DNA from: Pelagibacteraceae bacterium AG-404-P08
GTDB taxonomy: Bacteria > Pseudomonadota > Alphaproteobacteria > HIMB59
NCBI GenBank assembly: GCA_003216195.1
Contig: QCJF01000002.1
Location: 93,187 to 157,186 of the forward strand
Direction: 5' to 3'
Length of the DNA: 64,000 bases
The position numbers and the translations under genes are program-made. The notes below the pieces were generated by a model that saw only the letters and a program-made list of their open reading frames with translations, did no database searches and had not been told where the DNA came from. This document shows positions 1 to 8,892 of the stretch, piece by piece. Each line of letters starts with the position of its first letter. Positions within the stretch are counted from its first letter, which is position 1.

Positions 1-344
1 ACTGAGATTACATCTTTATCTTTATTTTCTCCATAAGCTCGTAAGGCCTCTGAATTTTGATAGTAAATAGTGAAGTCCTTTTCTAGAATGAATACTGGAT
101 AGGGATATTGATCAAAGAACTTTAAAATAATTTTTTGATCTATTTCGTTATTAGGGTCTTGAATCGGCGCAATGTCTAATGAATTTTTAACCTTTCTTGA
201 TTGCATAAACTTAAAAGCAAGGAAAAAAGATAAAATCTCAAAAAAGATAACAATAAGAATTACATCTATTTGAAAAAAAAATAATAAAGATAAGTTGCTT
301 AAAAATATTAAAAAAAGAAAAATAATGTTTTCTTTAATGAACAT
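1..344 (-). CDS. Membrane sensor with PAS domain, N-terminal part (PhoR-like histidine kinase?)
   Basis: An open frame runs from an ATG at 344 off the left edge, giving 114 residues. It begins with two hydrophobic segments (about residues 7-26 and 28-45), then a linker, then a stretch around residues 75-105 (YPVFILEKDF, then YYQNSEALRAYG) that reads like the start of a PAS domain. Two N-terminal membrane helices followed by PAS is the layout of PhoR-type sensor kinases. It starts 28 bases after the Pit permease stop and is co-directional with DUF47 and pit, which supports a phosphate-related sensor. The kinase core lies outside the window, so the PhoR call is inference. Confidence 0.55.
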   Translation of the reverse strand, partial: MFIKENIIFLFLIFLSNLSLLFFFQIDVILIVIFFEILSFFLAFKFMQSRKVKNSLDIAPIQDPNNEIDQKIILKFFDQYPYPVFILEKDFTIYYQNSEALRAYGENKDKDVIS

Positions 345-371
345 AAAATTATTTAACTTGATTCATACAGA

Positions 372-1424
372 TTAGAACACCACATTTAAGTTAAACATAT
401 ATGTTAATATATATAAAATAAACATTGCAATAATCATTGTAATGATAGGGAGAACAACCCAACCAATAGAAATTTTTCCTGCAACTGACCATTTAACCTC
501 TTTGCCCCCTTTTAAAAAACCTATGCCTATGACCCCTCCAACGATAGCTTGTGAACTAGAGACAGGAACTAATGGTATTGCAGGTAAGTTTAATGAAGTT
601 AAAAAACTACTAATTCCCTGTGAGGCAAATAAAAATAAAACAATGGAGTGTGAAAGGACTATTACAAATGCTGATAAAGGTGATAGCTTAAGTAAATCAT
701 TTCCAACAGTGAACATAACTTTCTTTGAGTAAGTAAATACTCCAACCGCTATTGCTAACCCTCCAATTAAAAAAAGTTGTTGTACAGATGTGATTATAAA
801 AAAGTTTGAGACATTAATGTCTGTAAATGGAGATATATTTACAAAAACACCCATCACGTTTGCAATATTATTAGCACCAAGGCTGTAAGCACCAAAAGCA
901 CCCGCCAATAATAGAGCTGCCCTTGTATATGCATCTAATCTTAATAAGTGTATTTTTGAAGCTGCAATAAATTTCTTTAGACCAATGTATATTCCAATCG
1001 ATATTAAACCCGCTAAAATAGGGCAAATTATCCAAGTTGCGAAAATTGTCGTTAAAACACCAAAGTCAATACTTGATCCTGTAAAAATATTCCAACCAAT
1101 TATTGCACCCACAATAGCTTGAGTGGTAGAAACAGGTAAACCAGACTTGGTCATCAAATAAACAGAGAACCCAGCGGCTACACAACATGCAAAAGCACCT
1201 GGAAGTGCATTTATAGCTCCTAATTTTCCTAGCGTTTCAGTTGTCCCTGCTCCACTAATCACAGCGCCAAGGATAACAAAGATACTGCATATTATTGCAG
1301 CTGTTCTAAAGTTAACCATTCGGGTGCCCACAGCTGTTCCAAAAACGTTTGCCGCATCATTAGCACCTAAAGACCATCCAAGAAATAGTCCACCAAGTAA
1401 GAAAAGTAAAATAGTTAATTCCAT
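372..1424 (-). CDS. pit: Inorganic phosphate transporter, PiT family
   Basis: A 350-residue polytopic membrane protein of the PHO4/PiT family, which imports phosphate (as metal-phosphate) with protons or sodium. The two inverted-repeat signatures are visible: GANDAAN at residues 20-26 and GANNIAN at 183-189, each followed by hydrophobic helices; a GLPVSTTQAIVGA stretch lies near residue 95 and an SSSQAIVGG counterpart in the second half. It starts 7 bases after the stop of the DUF47 gene, so the two are almost certainly one transcript. This pairing is the common low-affinity phosphate uptake unit. No Pho box is visible upstream of the operon. Confidence 0.93.
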   Translation of the reverse strand: MELTILLFLLGGLFLGWSLGANDAANVFGTAVGTRMVNFRTAAIICSIFVILGAVISGAGTTETLGKLGAINALPGAFACCVAAGFSVYLMTKSGLPVSTTQAIVGAIIGWNIFTGSSIDFGVLTTIFATWIICPILAGLISIGIYIGLKKFIAASKIHLLRLDAYTRAALLLAGAFGAYSLGANNIANVMGVFVNISPFTDINVSNFFIITSVQQLFLIGGLAIAVGVFTYSKKVMFTVGNDLLKLSPLSAFVIVLSHSIVLFLFASQGISSFLTSLNLPAIPLVPVSSSQAIVGGVIGIGFLKGGKEVKWSVAGKISIGWVVLPIITMIIAMFILYILTYMFNLNVVF

Positions 1425-1431
1425 AAGTTAA

Positions 1432-2100
1432 TTAAACTGAACGTTTAATAGAATAAATAATTAATTCGTCAGCTATATCTTCGGCTTGATCACATATACG
1501 ATCAATTTTTTCTACAAAATATCTTAGATGCATTTTTTGATCTAATTTAAGATCTGAGTTAAAGATCCTTCTAGCAAGAGAACTAAATTTGATATCAGAC
1601 TCTTTTTCAAAATAAGTTACTTTATGTGCATTATCTCTGACTGATTTTGTATCGCGAAAAAAAGAACGCACAGTTAAGCATAAAGACTCAACACAACTTA
1701 CTACTGTTTCTGTGAGACCTATTAAATCTTCATGAAACTCTTCTGGGAAGTCAGGTTTTTGGATAGAGAAATGATAACAATTACCCTGATACATTCCAAT
1801 TAGCTCATCTAAGTGTTCTAAAAGTCTTAGCACATCACTTCTTGCATCAGGTATTAAAGTTTCCTCATACAAAGCGTGTTCAATCTCTTTTGTGATTGTA
1901 TCTGCCTTACTTTCCATTTCTGTGACCTTTTCCACCATTTCATCGAAGTTTCCATTTTTAGAATGTGTTAAATAAGTTCTAACAATAGATTTAAATGCTA
2001 AACCAACTTCTGAAAGGATATTGACAAATTCATCGATATCTTTTTCAAGTTTTTTGGTGTCACTGAATAATGATATTTTACTTGTTTTTAAACCGAACAT
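1432..2100 (-). CDS. DUF47 / PhoU-like phosphate transport accessory protein
   Basis: A 222-residue, mostly helical and acidic soluble protein of the DUF47 family (PhoU-related, TIGR00153 type), normally encoded with Pit permeases and thought to regulate them. Family-like features are the long helical bundle, the LEHLDELIGM segment about one third of the way in, and the C-terminal helix RYFVEKIDRICDQAEDIADE. It is the first gene of the leftward DUF47-pit-sensor operon. The 114-base gap to the divergent glnD must hold promoters for both directions. The exact mode of regulation is not known for this family. Confidence 0.9.
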   Translation of the reverse strand: MFGLKTSKISLFSDTKKLEKDIDEFVNILSEVGLAFKSIVRTYLTHSKNGNFDEMVEKVTEMESKADTITKEIEHALYEETLIPDARSDVLRLLEHLDELIGMYQGNCYHFSIQKPDFPEEFHEDLIGLTETVVSCVESLCLTVRSFFRDTKSVRDNAHKVTYFEKESDIKFSSLARRIFNSDLKLDQKMHLRYFVEKIDRICDQAEDIADELIIYSIKRSV

Positions 2101-2214
2101 GATGGGGTGTGTTACCTTTAAAACTTGAAGATATTACAATTTTATATATGTAATTTCTAGAAATATTAAAAAAAATCGTTATTTTTAGCTTTTTTCTTTA
2201 ATATAAACTTAAAA

Positions 2215-4767
2215 ATGAAACATCCCACACAGCTTAAAACTAAATACAAACAGGAAAAGGAAAAGCTATTTAAAAAACTAGCTAAGAGTAATAACGGGTT
2301 TTATTTTAATCAAAAACACACAGATTTAGTCGACACAATTGTAAAGAATATTGTAAGCGAAATTAAAGAAACATACACCGTAGAAGATTTTACTTTAATT
2401 GCGGTTGGGGGATATGGAAGACAAGATTTATCTCCAAAAAGCGATGTTGATTTATTATTCATTTATAAAAAATCAAATAAAAATATCAGAGGTTTAATTA
2501 CAGCTTTAAACAATTCACTTTGGGATGTTGGATTAGAAGTTGGAATTTCTTTTTTAACAATTAAGCAAGCATTAATTGACTCTAAAAAAGATATAAAGAC
2601 TATTACAAAATTTATTGAGTCTCGGTATTTGATTGGGGATGAAATACAATATGGTGAATTTATAAGATCAATTAAGATTTTAATTGGCAAATTAAATCCT
2701 CTCAAACTTAGTGAGTTAAAACTCAAAGAGTTGGTTGAAAGACATGATTATAAAATTGGGATTAAAAGTAACTTAGAGCCAAATATTAAAGAGGGTATTG
2801 GGGGTCTAAGGGATATTCACACAATATTATGGGTATCAATCTTCATGTTCAATATTTATAAACTTGAAGACTTAGTATCAATCAATATTTATACAAAGGA
2901 TGAAATTAAAGAATTAAAAAACTCATGGAAGTTTTTGTTAACTATTCGAGCATTTATCCATTTTTTTAATGAAAATAAAGGCGATCTTCTATCAATTGAA
3001 AACCAATTAAAAATTTCAAAGAAACTCTCTTATAAAGATAAAAAGAATGAAAAAGGAGTTGAGGTTTTCATGAAAAGTTTATTTGTCAATGTTGCTAAAA
3101 TTAATTCTCTCCTTAGAACTTTTTATTCAAAGCTTCCTGAGGATTTGATTATTAAGACTATTTATAAGAGAATGCCTACAAAAACAAAATCTTTAGAAAA
3201 AGAATTTATTATTGAAAAAGGATTTCTTAATTTAAAAAACAACACTCCTAGAAACCTTCAACTAAATTGGGCTAAAGTTTTTGAAAAATCATTAGAGCAT
3301 AATTTGCTAATTCATCCTCGCTTTATAAAGACATTAGAGGAAAAAAGAAAAATCTTAAAAAAAACTACTGATAGTCATCAAATACAGTCACTTTTGAACA
3401 TATTTATTTCTAAGAAAAATCCCATACAGGCACTACATGACTTTAACGATACTCGTTTATTTAGTGAAATATTCCCTGAGTTTGGGAGGGTTTGGGGACA
3501 GGTTCAATTTGATATTTACCACCATTACACCACAGACGAACATCTATTATTAACACTACACAACTTAAGTGAGCTAAGGCAAAAATCTTTTTATAATGAA
3601 ATTTATAGTAGATTAAATTACAGAGAAGCCCTTCACCTCGCGTTACTATTCCATGATATTGGAAAGAAAGGTCATAAAAGCCATTCTGTTTACGGGAAAG
3701 AATTAACAAATAAGATTCTCAAAAGACTTCCTGTCTCTAAAGAAATAAAAGAATTAACACTTTGGTTAGTTGAAAATCATTTAGCAATGAGTGATACAGC
3801 TTTTAAAAATGATACTCAAAGCCCTGAGGCAATTGCTAAATTTACATCTGTTGCAAATACAGAAGAAAAAATAAACTCATTATTTCTTTTTACCTTATGT
3901 GATATTGCTTCTGTTGGACCAAATGTTCTAAACGAATGGAGGATAAGCCTACTTAGAAGTTTATTTTATAATGCAAGAGATTTTCTGCAAAGAGGTTTAG
4001 ATACAAAAACTTATTCAACCTCTGTTCAAGAGTCATTAAAAAAATCAGTAATGCAACAATCAGATGTTAACTTAAAAAAGTTTATAGAAAAGTCGATTAA
4101 AGAATTTCCTAATCAATTTTGGGAAGCCTTTTCATCAAGAATGATTGTAGATATCTTTAAAATTTACCAAAGAAATAAAAAAGCAAAAATTATTAACTCT
4201 GTTAATTTTCTTAATTATGAAAATAAAGAATATAGTGCTGTCGTTGTAACGAGTAAAAATAGACCAGGAATATTAAAAGATATTGTTTCTGGGTTTACAC
4301 ACTCTCAATCAAACATTCTTAGTTCTAGAATAATATCTTTAAATAATAATCAGGTAATAGATGTCTTTTGGGTAACTAATTTTTTAAATAAAGGTGTTTT
4401 AGATTTAAACGAACAAAAAAGAGCAGCTAAACATGTAATGAACGCTTTAGATAAAAGAGACTTAAAGCCCTTAAAAATGTTAAGCAAAGATAAACACAAA
4501 CTTGTAGTCAATCCTCAAATCACAATTGATAACAATATGAGTAAACAAGTCACTACTTTTCAAATATTATCTGGCGATAGACCTGGATTGTTAATGGATA
4601 TTTTGGGAGTATTTCATAACAAACAAATAAGTGTCCAATCAGCAAAAATCTCTACATACGGGGAAAAGGTTTTCGATATTTTTCAATTAACAAATAGCAA
4701 TAACCAAAAAATCAAAGATGAAAAATTACTCAAATCAATTGAAAAGGATTTGATGTCTATTTTTTAG
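2215..4767 (+). CDS. glnD: [Protein-PII] uridylyltransferase / uridylyl-removing enzyme
   Basis: An 850-residue bifunctional nitrogen sensor that adds or removes UMP on PII proteins according to glutamine. Domains in order: nucleotidyltransferase with GGYGRQ at residues 65-70 and the metal-binding pair D77 and D79; GlnD helical linker; HD phosphohydrolase domain with LLFHDIGKKGHKSHS around residue 478; and two C-terminal ACT domains (about 680-750 and 780-850) with RPGIL and RPGLL signatures that sense glutamine. The length is slightly below the usual 890-930. The ATG at 2215 begins a lysine-rich tail. No glnB or glnK is in the window. It reads toward trpS. Confidence 0.95.
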   Translation: MKHPTQLKTKYKQEKEKLFKKLAKSNNGFYFNQKHTDLVDTIVKNIVSEIKETYTVEDFTLIAVGGYGRQDLSPKSDVDLLFIYKKSNKNIRGLITALNNSLWDVGLEVGISFLTIKQALIDSKKDIKTITKFIESRYLIGDEIQYGEFIRSIKILIGKLNPLKLSELKLKELVERHDYKIGIKSNLEPNIKEGIGGLRDIHTILWVSIFMFNIYKLEDLVSINIYTKDEIKELKNSWKFLLTIRAFIHFFNENKGDLLSIENQLKISKKLSYKDKKNEKGVEVFMKSLFVNVAKINSLLRTFYSKLPEDLIIKTIYKRMPTKTKSLEKEFIIEKGFLNLKNNTPRNLQLNWAKVFEKSLEHNLLIHPRFIKTLEEKRKILKKTTDSHQIQSLLNIFISKKNPIQALHDFNDTRLFSEIFPEFGRVWGQVQFDIYHHYTTDEHLLLTLHNLSELRQKSFYNEIYSRLNYREALHLALLFHDIGKKGHKSHSVYGKELTNKILKRLPVSKEIKELTLWLVENHLAMSDTAFKNDTQSPEAIAKFTSVANTEEKINSLFLFTLCDIASVGPNVLNEWRISLLRSLFYNARDFLQRGLDTKTYSTSVQESLKKSVMQQSDVNLKKFIEKSIKEFPNQFWEAFSSRMIVDIFKIYQRNKKAKIINSVNFLNYENKEYSAVVVTSKNRPGILKDIVSGFTHSQSNILSSRIISLNNNQVIDVFWVTNFLNKGVLDLNEQKRAAKHVMNALDKRDLKPLKMLSKDKHKLVVNPQITIDNNMSKQVTTFQILSGDRPGLLMDILGVFHNKQISVQSAKISTYGEKVFDIFQLTNSNNQKIKDEKLLKSIEKDLMSIF

Positions 4768-4842
4768 GTTTTTTATGTTAATTAATTTAAGTCCCTCGAT
4801 ATTATTAGATAATTCTGATATCAATTTTAATAATATTTTAAT

Positions 4843-5847
4843 ATGAGCAGTTTCCAAAAAAGAGTTTTTTCTGGAGTTCAACCAACAGGAACCCTGCATT
4901 TAGGTAACTATCTTGGTGCCATAAAAAACTTTGTAGAGCTTCAAAAAGAATTTGAATGTATTTATTGTGTTGTAGATCAACACGCCATTACTGTTGAGCA
5001 AAATCCAGCTGAACTTCGCTCAAACACACTTGAGGTATTAGCATCATTTATTGCAGCAGGAGTGAACTATAAAAAACAAATTATTTTTCAACAATCAAGT
5101 GTAGCAGAACACTCTCAGCTTGCTTGGGTATTTAATTGTGTCAGTCGAATTGGTTGGCTTAATAGAATGACACAGTTCAAAGATAAAGCTGGAAAGAATA
5201 AAGAAAACGTAAGTGTTGGTTTAATGGTTTATCCAAACTTAATGGCTGCAGATATTCTTGCTTACCTTGCAACACATGTTCCAGTGGGTGATGATCAAAA
5301 ACAACATTTAGAACTGTCAAGAGATATTGCACAAAAATTTAATAATGATTTTAAAGTAGACTTCTTTCCACTGCCTGAACCACTAATTTATGGAAATGCG
5401 ACAAGGGTTATGAGCCTTCGAGATGGAACTAAAAAAATGTCAAAATCTGATGCATCTGAATTTTCCAGAATTTTATTAACTGATAGTGATGATGATATAA
5501 GTTCTAAAATAAAAAAGGCAAAGTCTGACTCAGACCTTATTCCTGATAACAAGGATCAATTACAAAATAAACCTGAATGCTTAAATTTAATCAATATTTT
5601 GTCCGCTTGTTCAGATGAAAGTATCGAAAAAACTCTGGTAATTTATGCTGGCAAAGAATACTCAAAACTAAAAAATGACCTTGCAGACAAATTAATTCAA
5701 GTCATAGGACCAATTAGAACCGAGATATTAAATCTTCTCAATAATAAAGATGAATTAAATAAAGTCCTAGATATGGGCAGTGAAAAAGCATCCACAATTG
5801 CAGGCCCTATTCTCAAAGAAGTCTATAAGATAGTCGGTTTTAGATAG
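4843..5847 (+). CDS. trpS: Tryptophanyl-tRNA synthetase
   Basis: A 334-residue class I aminoacyl-tRNA synthetase that charges tRNA-Trp, at the usual length for bacterial TrpS. The HIGH-type signature appears as TLHLGNY at about residues 17-23 after GVQPTG, and the KMSKS loop is exact at about residues 198-202, followed by SDAS. The VGDDQKQHLELSRDIA segment, which helps recognise tryptophanyl-adenylate, is intact. It lies 75 bases downstream of glnD and 45 bases upstream of the Nfu gene, all on the plus strand, so the genes may be co-transcribed. Confidence 0.97.
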   Translation: MSSFQKRVFSGVQPTGTLHLGNYLGAIKNFVELQKEFECIYCVVDQHAITVEQNPAELRSNTLEVLASFIAAGVNYKKQIIFQQSSVAEHSQLAWVFNCVSRIGWLNRMTQFKDKAGKNKENVSVGLMVYPNLMAADILAYLATHVPVGDDQKQHLELSRDIAQKFNNDFKVDFFPLPEPLIYGNATRVMSLRDGTKKMSKSDASEFSRILLTDSDDDISSKIKKAKSDSDLIPDNKDQLQNKPECLNLINILSACSDESIEKTLVIYAGKEYSKLKNDLADKLIQVIGPIRTEILNLLNNKDELNKVLDMGSEKASTIAGPILKEVYKIVGFR

Positions 5848-5892
5848 ACACTTTGGCTTGAAATTTACAATTTTATAGACATATTATTAGCA

Positions 5893-6450
5893 ATGTTCGT
5901 ACAAACTGAACCAACGCCAAACCCTGCAACCTTAAAGTTTTTGCCAGGTAAAGAGGTCATGAAAGACGGAACTATGTTCTATCAAAACCAAGAGTCTGCC
6001 TCAAATTCACCTTTGGCAATGAACTTGTTCAATATAAAAGGTGTTGAGGGTGTTTTTTTTGGGTCTGACTTTATCACTATAACCAAAGGCAAAGATAATG
6101 ATTGGACGCTTATGAAACCTGCAATTTTGGGTTGTATCATTGAGCACTTTACAATGAACAAACCTATTATCTCAGAGCAATCTGCATCAACTGGACATAC
6201 AATTGATGAGAACGATAGTGATGTTGTAAAAAAGATCAAAGAACTTCTAGATAGTAAAGTAAGACCAGCTGTTGCTATGGATGGTGGAGATATCATATTT
6301 GACAAATATAATGAGGGAGTTGTATTTTTACAAATGCAAGGGGCCTGTCAGGGATGTCCAAGTTCAACGGCAACTTTAAAAATGGGAATTGAAAATATGC
6401 TAAAGCATTATATTCCTGAAGTCCGTGAAGTACGACCCGTTGAAGTCTAG
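5893..6450 (+). CDS. NifU-like Fe-S scaffold/carrier (Nfu)
   Basis: A 185-residue protein with the architecture of alphaproteobacterial and mitochondrial Nfu1: an N-terminal Nfu_N domain (starting FVQTEPTPNPATLKF, with LFNIKGVEGVFFGSDFITI) and a C-terminal NifU domain containing the cluster-binding CxxC (GACQGCPSS, about residues 152-155). Such proteins carry [4Fe-4S] clusters to client enzymes. It overlaps the following glucosaminidase frame by up to 26 bases, suggesting translational coupling. The name nfuA is avoided because the E. coli protein has a different N-terminal domain. Confidence 0.93.
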   Translation: MFVQTEPTPNPATLKFLPGKEVMKDGTMFYQNQESASNSPLAMNLFNIKGVEGVFFGSDFITITKGKDNDWTLMKPAILGCIIEHFTMNKPIISEQSASTGHTIDENDSDVVKKIKELLDSKVRPAVAMDGGDIIFDKYNEGVVFLQMQGACQGCPSSTATLKMGIENMLKHYIPEVREVRPVEV

Positions 6451-7276
6451 TCTTTTAGTTTTTTTTTTTGGATTTTTATTAAATTCATCTCTTAACGCTG
6501 GAGAATTTCATAATTGGGTTGATTTAAATAAATATTATAAAAAAAATAATTTTATTCCTGAAATTTTAACGCAAGAAAATATTGGTCATCTTCCTATAAT
6601 ATCAGAATTACCTGATGATTTTTCAGAAATACAAGATGTTCCAACAAAGAAAAAACTATTTTACCTCGTAACACTACCATTGATTTACAATACGAATACT
6701 TCAATCATGCAAGAACGAAGAATGGTAATCAATATAGAAAAAAAATTTGCTAGGAAAGAATTAAACAAAAACGAAACTGACGAGATTATTAGATTATCAA
6801 AAAAGTATAAATTAGATTATAGCGAAATTAACACAAAACTTTTTAGAAAACTCAAACAACGTATTAATATTATTCCAGTGTCACTAGCTCTTGGACAAGC
6901 AATTATTGAAAGTGGTTGGGGACAGTCTAGATTTGCAACTGAGGGTAATGCTCTTTATGGTCAGTGGACTACAAGTGAAGATAAAGGAATCATTCCTCAA
7001 GACAGGGATGAAGATAAAACTCACGCAGTTTTAAAATTTAAAAATTTATCAGAAAGTGTTGAAGCCTATATGTTTAATATTAATACCCATCAAGCTTATT
7101 ATAATTTTCGTGTCATTAGACGAATAGATGAGCGCATAAAATACACAGACCCTATTAGTATGAAAGTGAAATATTTAGCAGCCTATGCTGAAATCGGCGA
7201 TAAATATGTCGATAAATTAGAGCTGATCATTGCTTCAAATAATCTTCAAGAATTTGATCGATTTAAATTTAATTAA
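6425..7276 (+). CDS. Exported Bax-like glucosaminidase-domain protein
   Basis: About 283 residues. The frame can open at GTG 6425 or, more neatly, at TTG 6440, which yields the signal peptide MKSSLLVFFFGFLLNSSLNA. A Bax/N-acetylglucosaminidase-type domain fills the second half: QAIIESGWGQSRFATEGNAL, with the probable catalytic Glu in the IIESGWG motif, then YGQWTT, and near the C-terminus an AYAEIGDKYVDKL segment. Enzymes of this group cut the glycan strands of peptidoglycan. It overlaps the Nfu gene upstream and converges with the polysaccharide deacetylase gene with 8 bases shared. Which start is used cannot be decided here. Confidence 0.82.
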   Translation: MKYDPLKSSLLVFFFGFLLNSSLNAGEFHNWVDLNKYYKKNNFIPEILTQENIGHLPIISELPDDFSEIQDVPTKKKLFYLVTLPLIYNTNTSIMQERRMVINIEKKFARKELNKNETDEIIRLSKKYKLDYSEINTKLFRKLKQRINIIPVSLALGQAIIESGWGQSRFATEGNALYGQWTTSEDKGIIPQDRDEDKTHAVLKFKNLSESVEAYMFNINTHQAYYNFRVIRRIDERIKYTDPISMKVKYLAAYAEIGDKYVDKLELIIASNNLQEFDRFKFN

Positions 7277-8270
7277 CTAAGTATTGATAGCCAAACCAGA
7301 AAATACCATTATTAACTTTTGTGCAATTAAACCTAAGTCTACCTTTTACAGGTAAACGATTAAGTTCAACTAATAACTTATTATTAAGATTTGTAATTGT
7401 TGGATTAAATGATCCTTGAAAATCACTAATAAAACAATTTATGTTGGATGAGTCCTCGTTAAAATCTAAAGCATATCTACTGATAGGCTCACTTTGATAG
7501 GGGTTGCCAGGTTCAATAAGCACATTATTAAAAGGTAAAACACTTGATGCATCTTTTATTCGATTAATAGATCCATAATTCTCATTTAGGGGGAATCTTG
7601 GAATAAAATATTTTTGATTAATTGAAAAGGCACCTGAATGTTGTCCAAATGCTGCATCAAAATACTGAGAAACTACTTTTTGAGCTATGGTGCTATTTTC
7701 ACCAAAAGGATAAGCAAATAAATTTGGAGTAATGCCTAAATTTTCAAAAATAAGATCCTGAGATTTTTCTATTTCATTTACAATTTCAATTTCACTAAGG
7801 CTAGATAAACTTGAATGAGAGTGTGTGTGATTTTGAATATCTACACCACGACTTAGTACACTTTTAAGCTGAGTCCAATTCATATAATTTTGTCCACCAA
7901 CGTTTTCTGTATTTAAAAAAAGAGTGACTGGTATCTCATACTTTTCAAAAATAGGTAATCCCACCTCAAAAAATGATAAATAAGCATCATCTACAGTTAT
8001 TGAAATAGTTTTTTTTTGTAATTTATCTTCAAACAAAAGATCTCTAGCTAAAATAAAATTAAACTCCTGATCATTTAAATACTCAAGATGACTTACTAAT
8101 TGCTCTTCGCGTATATTTGTTGAGGGATACTTATTTTCACCAAATCGATGATACATTAGAATATTATTTGGAATTGTATCATTCACACTTGTTGCATAGG
8201 ATGTACTAATTGGAAAAGTAAAATTTGAAACAAAAATGATCAGTAAAGTAAAAAATTTTGAAATAGGCAT
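7269..8270 (-). CDS. Exported polysaccharide deacetylase (NodB-domain) protein
   Basis: The frame extends to 8324, but the ATG at 8270 gives a clean signal peptide (MPISKFFTLLIIFVSNFTFP, then ISTSYA), so that start is chosen (333 residues). The NodB homology domain shows the metal and catalytic motifs TVDDAY and HTHSH, with NILMYHRFGE at its beginning and FAYPFGE further on. Such enzymes remove N-acetyl groups from polysaccharides, for example peptidoglycan or exopolysaccharide. A roughly 130-residue C-terminal extension of beta-rich appearance is unassigned. Its 5' end overlaps the divergent tsaB start by 35 bases. Substrate unknown. Confidence 0.85.
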   Translation of the reverse strand: MPISKFFTLLIIFVSNFTFPISTSYATSVNDTIPNNILMYHRFGENKYPSTNIREEQLVSHLEYLNDQEFNFILARDLLFEDKLQKKTISITVDDAYLSFFEVGLPIFEKYEIPVTLFLNTENVGGQNYMNWTQLKSVLSRGVDIQNHTHSHSSLSSLSEIEIVNEIEKSQDLIFENLGITPNLFAYPFGENSTIAQKVVSQYFDAAFGQHSGAFSINQKYFIPRFPLNENYGSINRIKDASSVLPFNNVLIEPGNPYQSEPISRYALDFNEDSSNINCFISDFQGSFNPTITNLNNKLLVELNRLPVKGRLRFNCTKVNNGIFWFGYQYLVN

Positions 8271-8889
8271 CGATAGCTCTTTATCATACTGTTCAATTAC
8301 TTTATTTAAAAATGAAAAAATCATTTGGGATAAAACTGTAAAAAGTGAGTATGGACATGAAAAAATATTATCGGAATTACTACAAAACTTAGTAACTAAA
8401 ACAAAAATAAAGGCTGATCATATCAAAAAATTGCATCTAAATTATGGACCAGCACGCTTTACAGCAATAAGAAATTGTCACTCACTTATGAAAGGTTTTT
8501 TTATAGATCATAAAGTTGAAATTGTGGGTTATTCTATCTTTGAGCATTTCTTTTTAGGCATTAACAAAAAACTTACTAAAAATGTCTTGTGTGTGATTGA
8601 CACAAATAGAAAAGATTTAGCTATTCAAAAGATTGATACCTCAGGGAGATTAATTGGAAAGACAAAAACTTTAAAAATTGACTCAGACCTTGAGGATATA
8701 TTGAGTCAAAACTATTTTTTAATAGGAAACGGATTAGAAAAACTAAAAAAAATTTCTGAATTTGCTTTTATTAAAAATAAAATTATTTCGCCAACAAAAT
8801 TGAAATCAAATTATTTTATTAAAAAGCATTATAAGAAAAAATCTTATTATAAATTCCCAAAAATAATTTATCCCTACTCTCCGATTTAA
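8236..8889 (+). CDS. tsaB: TsaB-like tRNA threonylcarbamoyladenosine biosynthesis protein
   Basis: A 217-residue ASKHA-fold protein. The N-terminus FEIGIDSSLSYCSITLF matches the phosphate-1 region of TsaB (usually LAIDTS...), and LNYGPARFTAIRNCHSLMKGF matches the TsaB signature usually written GPGSFTGLRIG...KGL. TsaB is the scaffold partner of TsaD and TsaE in making t6A37 on ANN-decoding tRNAs. The signature is degenerate, with several glycines lost, and the C-terminal half is lysine-rich. The alternative is a decayed paralogue, but no other tsaB is in view. Its ATG lies inside the 5' end of the opposite-strand deacetylase gene. Confidence 0.7.
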   Translation: MISKVKNFEIGIDSSLSYCSITLFKNEKIIWDKTVKSEYGHEKILSELLQNLVTKTKIKADHIKKLHLNYGPARFTAIRNCHSLMKGFFIDHKVEIVGYSIFEHFFLGINKKLTKNVLCVIDTNRKDLAIQKIDTSGRLIGKTKTLKIDSDLEDILSQNYFLIGNGLEKLKKISEFAFIKNKIISPTKLKSNYFIKKHYKKKSYYKFPKIIYPYSPI

Positions 8890-8892
8890 AAA

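Noticed and set aside
442..732. Longer open frames opposite real genes (for example 442-732, 46863-47243, 52573-52974)
   Set aside because: They lie antisense to pit, hslU and rho, which have strong family motifs; the opposite translations have no recognisable domains.
2101..2214. Pho box upstream of the DUF47-pit operon
   Set aside because: No pair of CTGTCAT-like direct repeats is visible.
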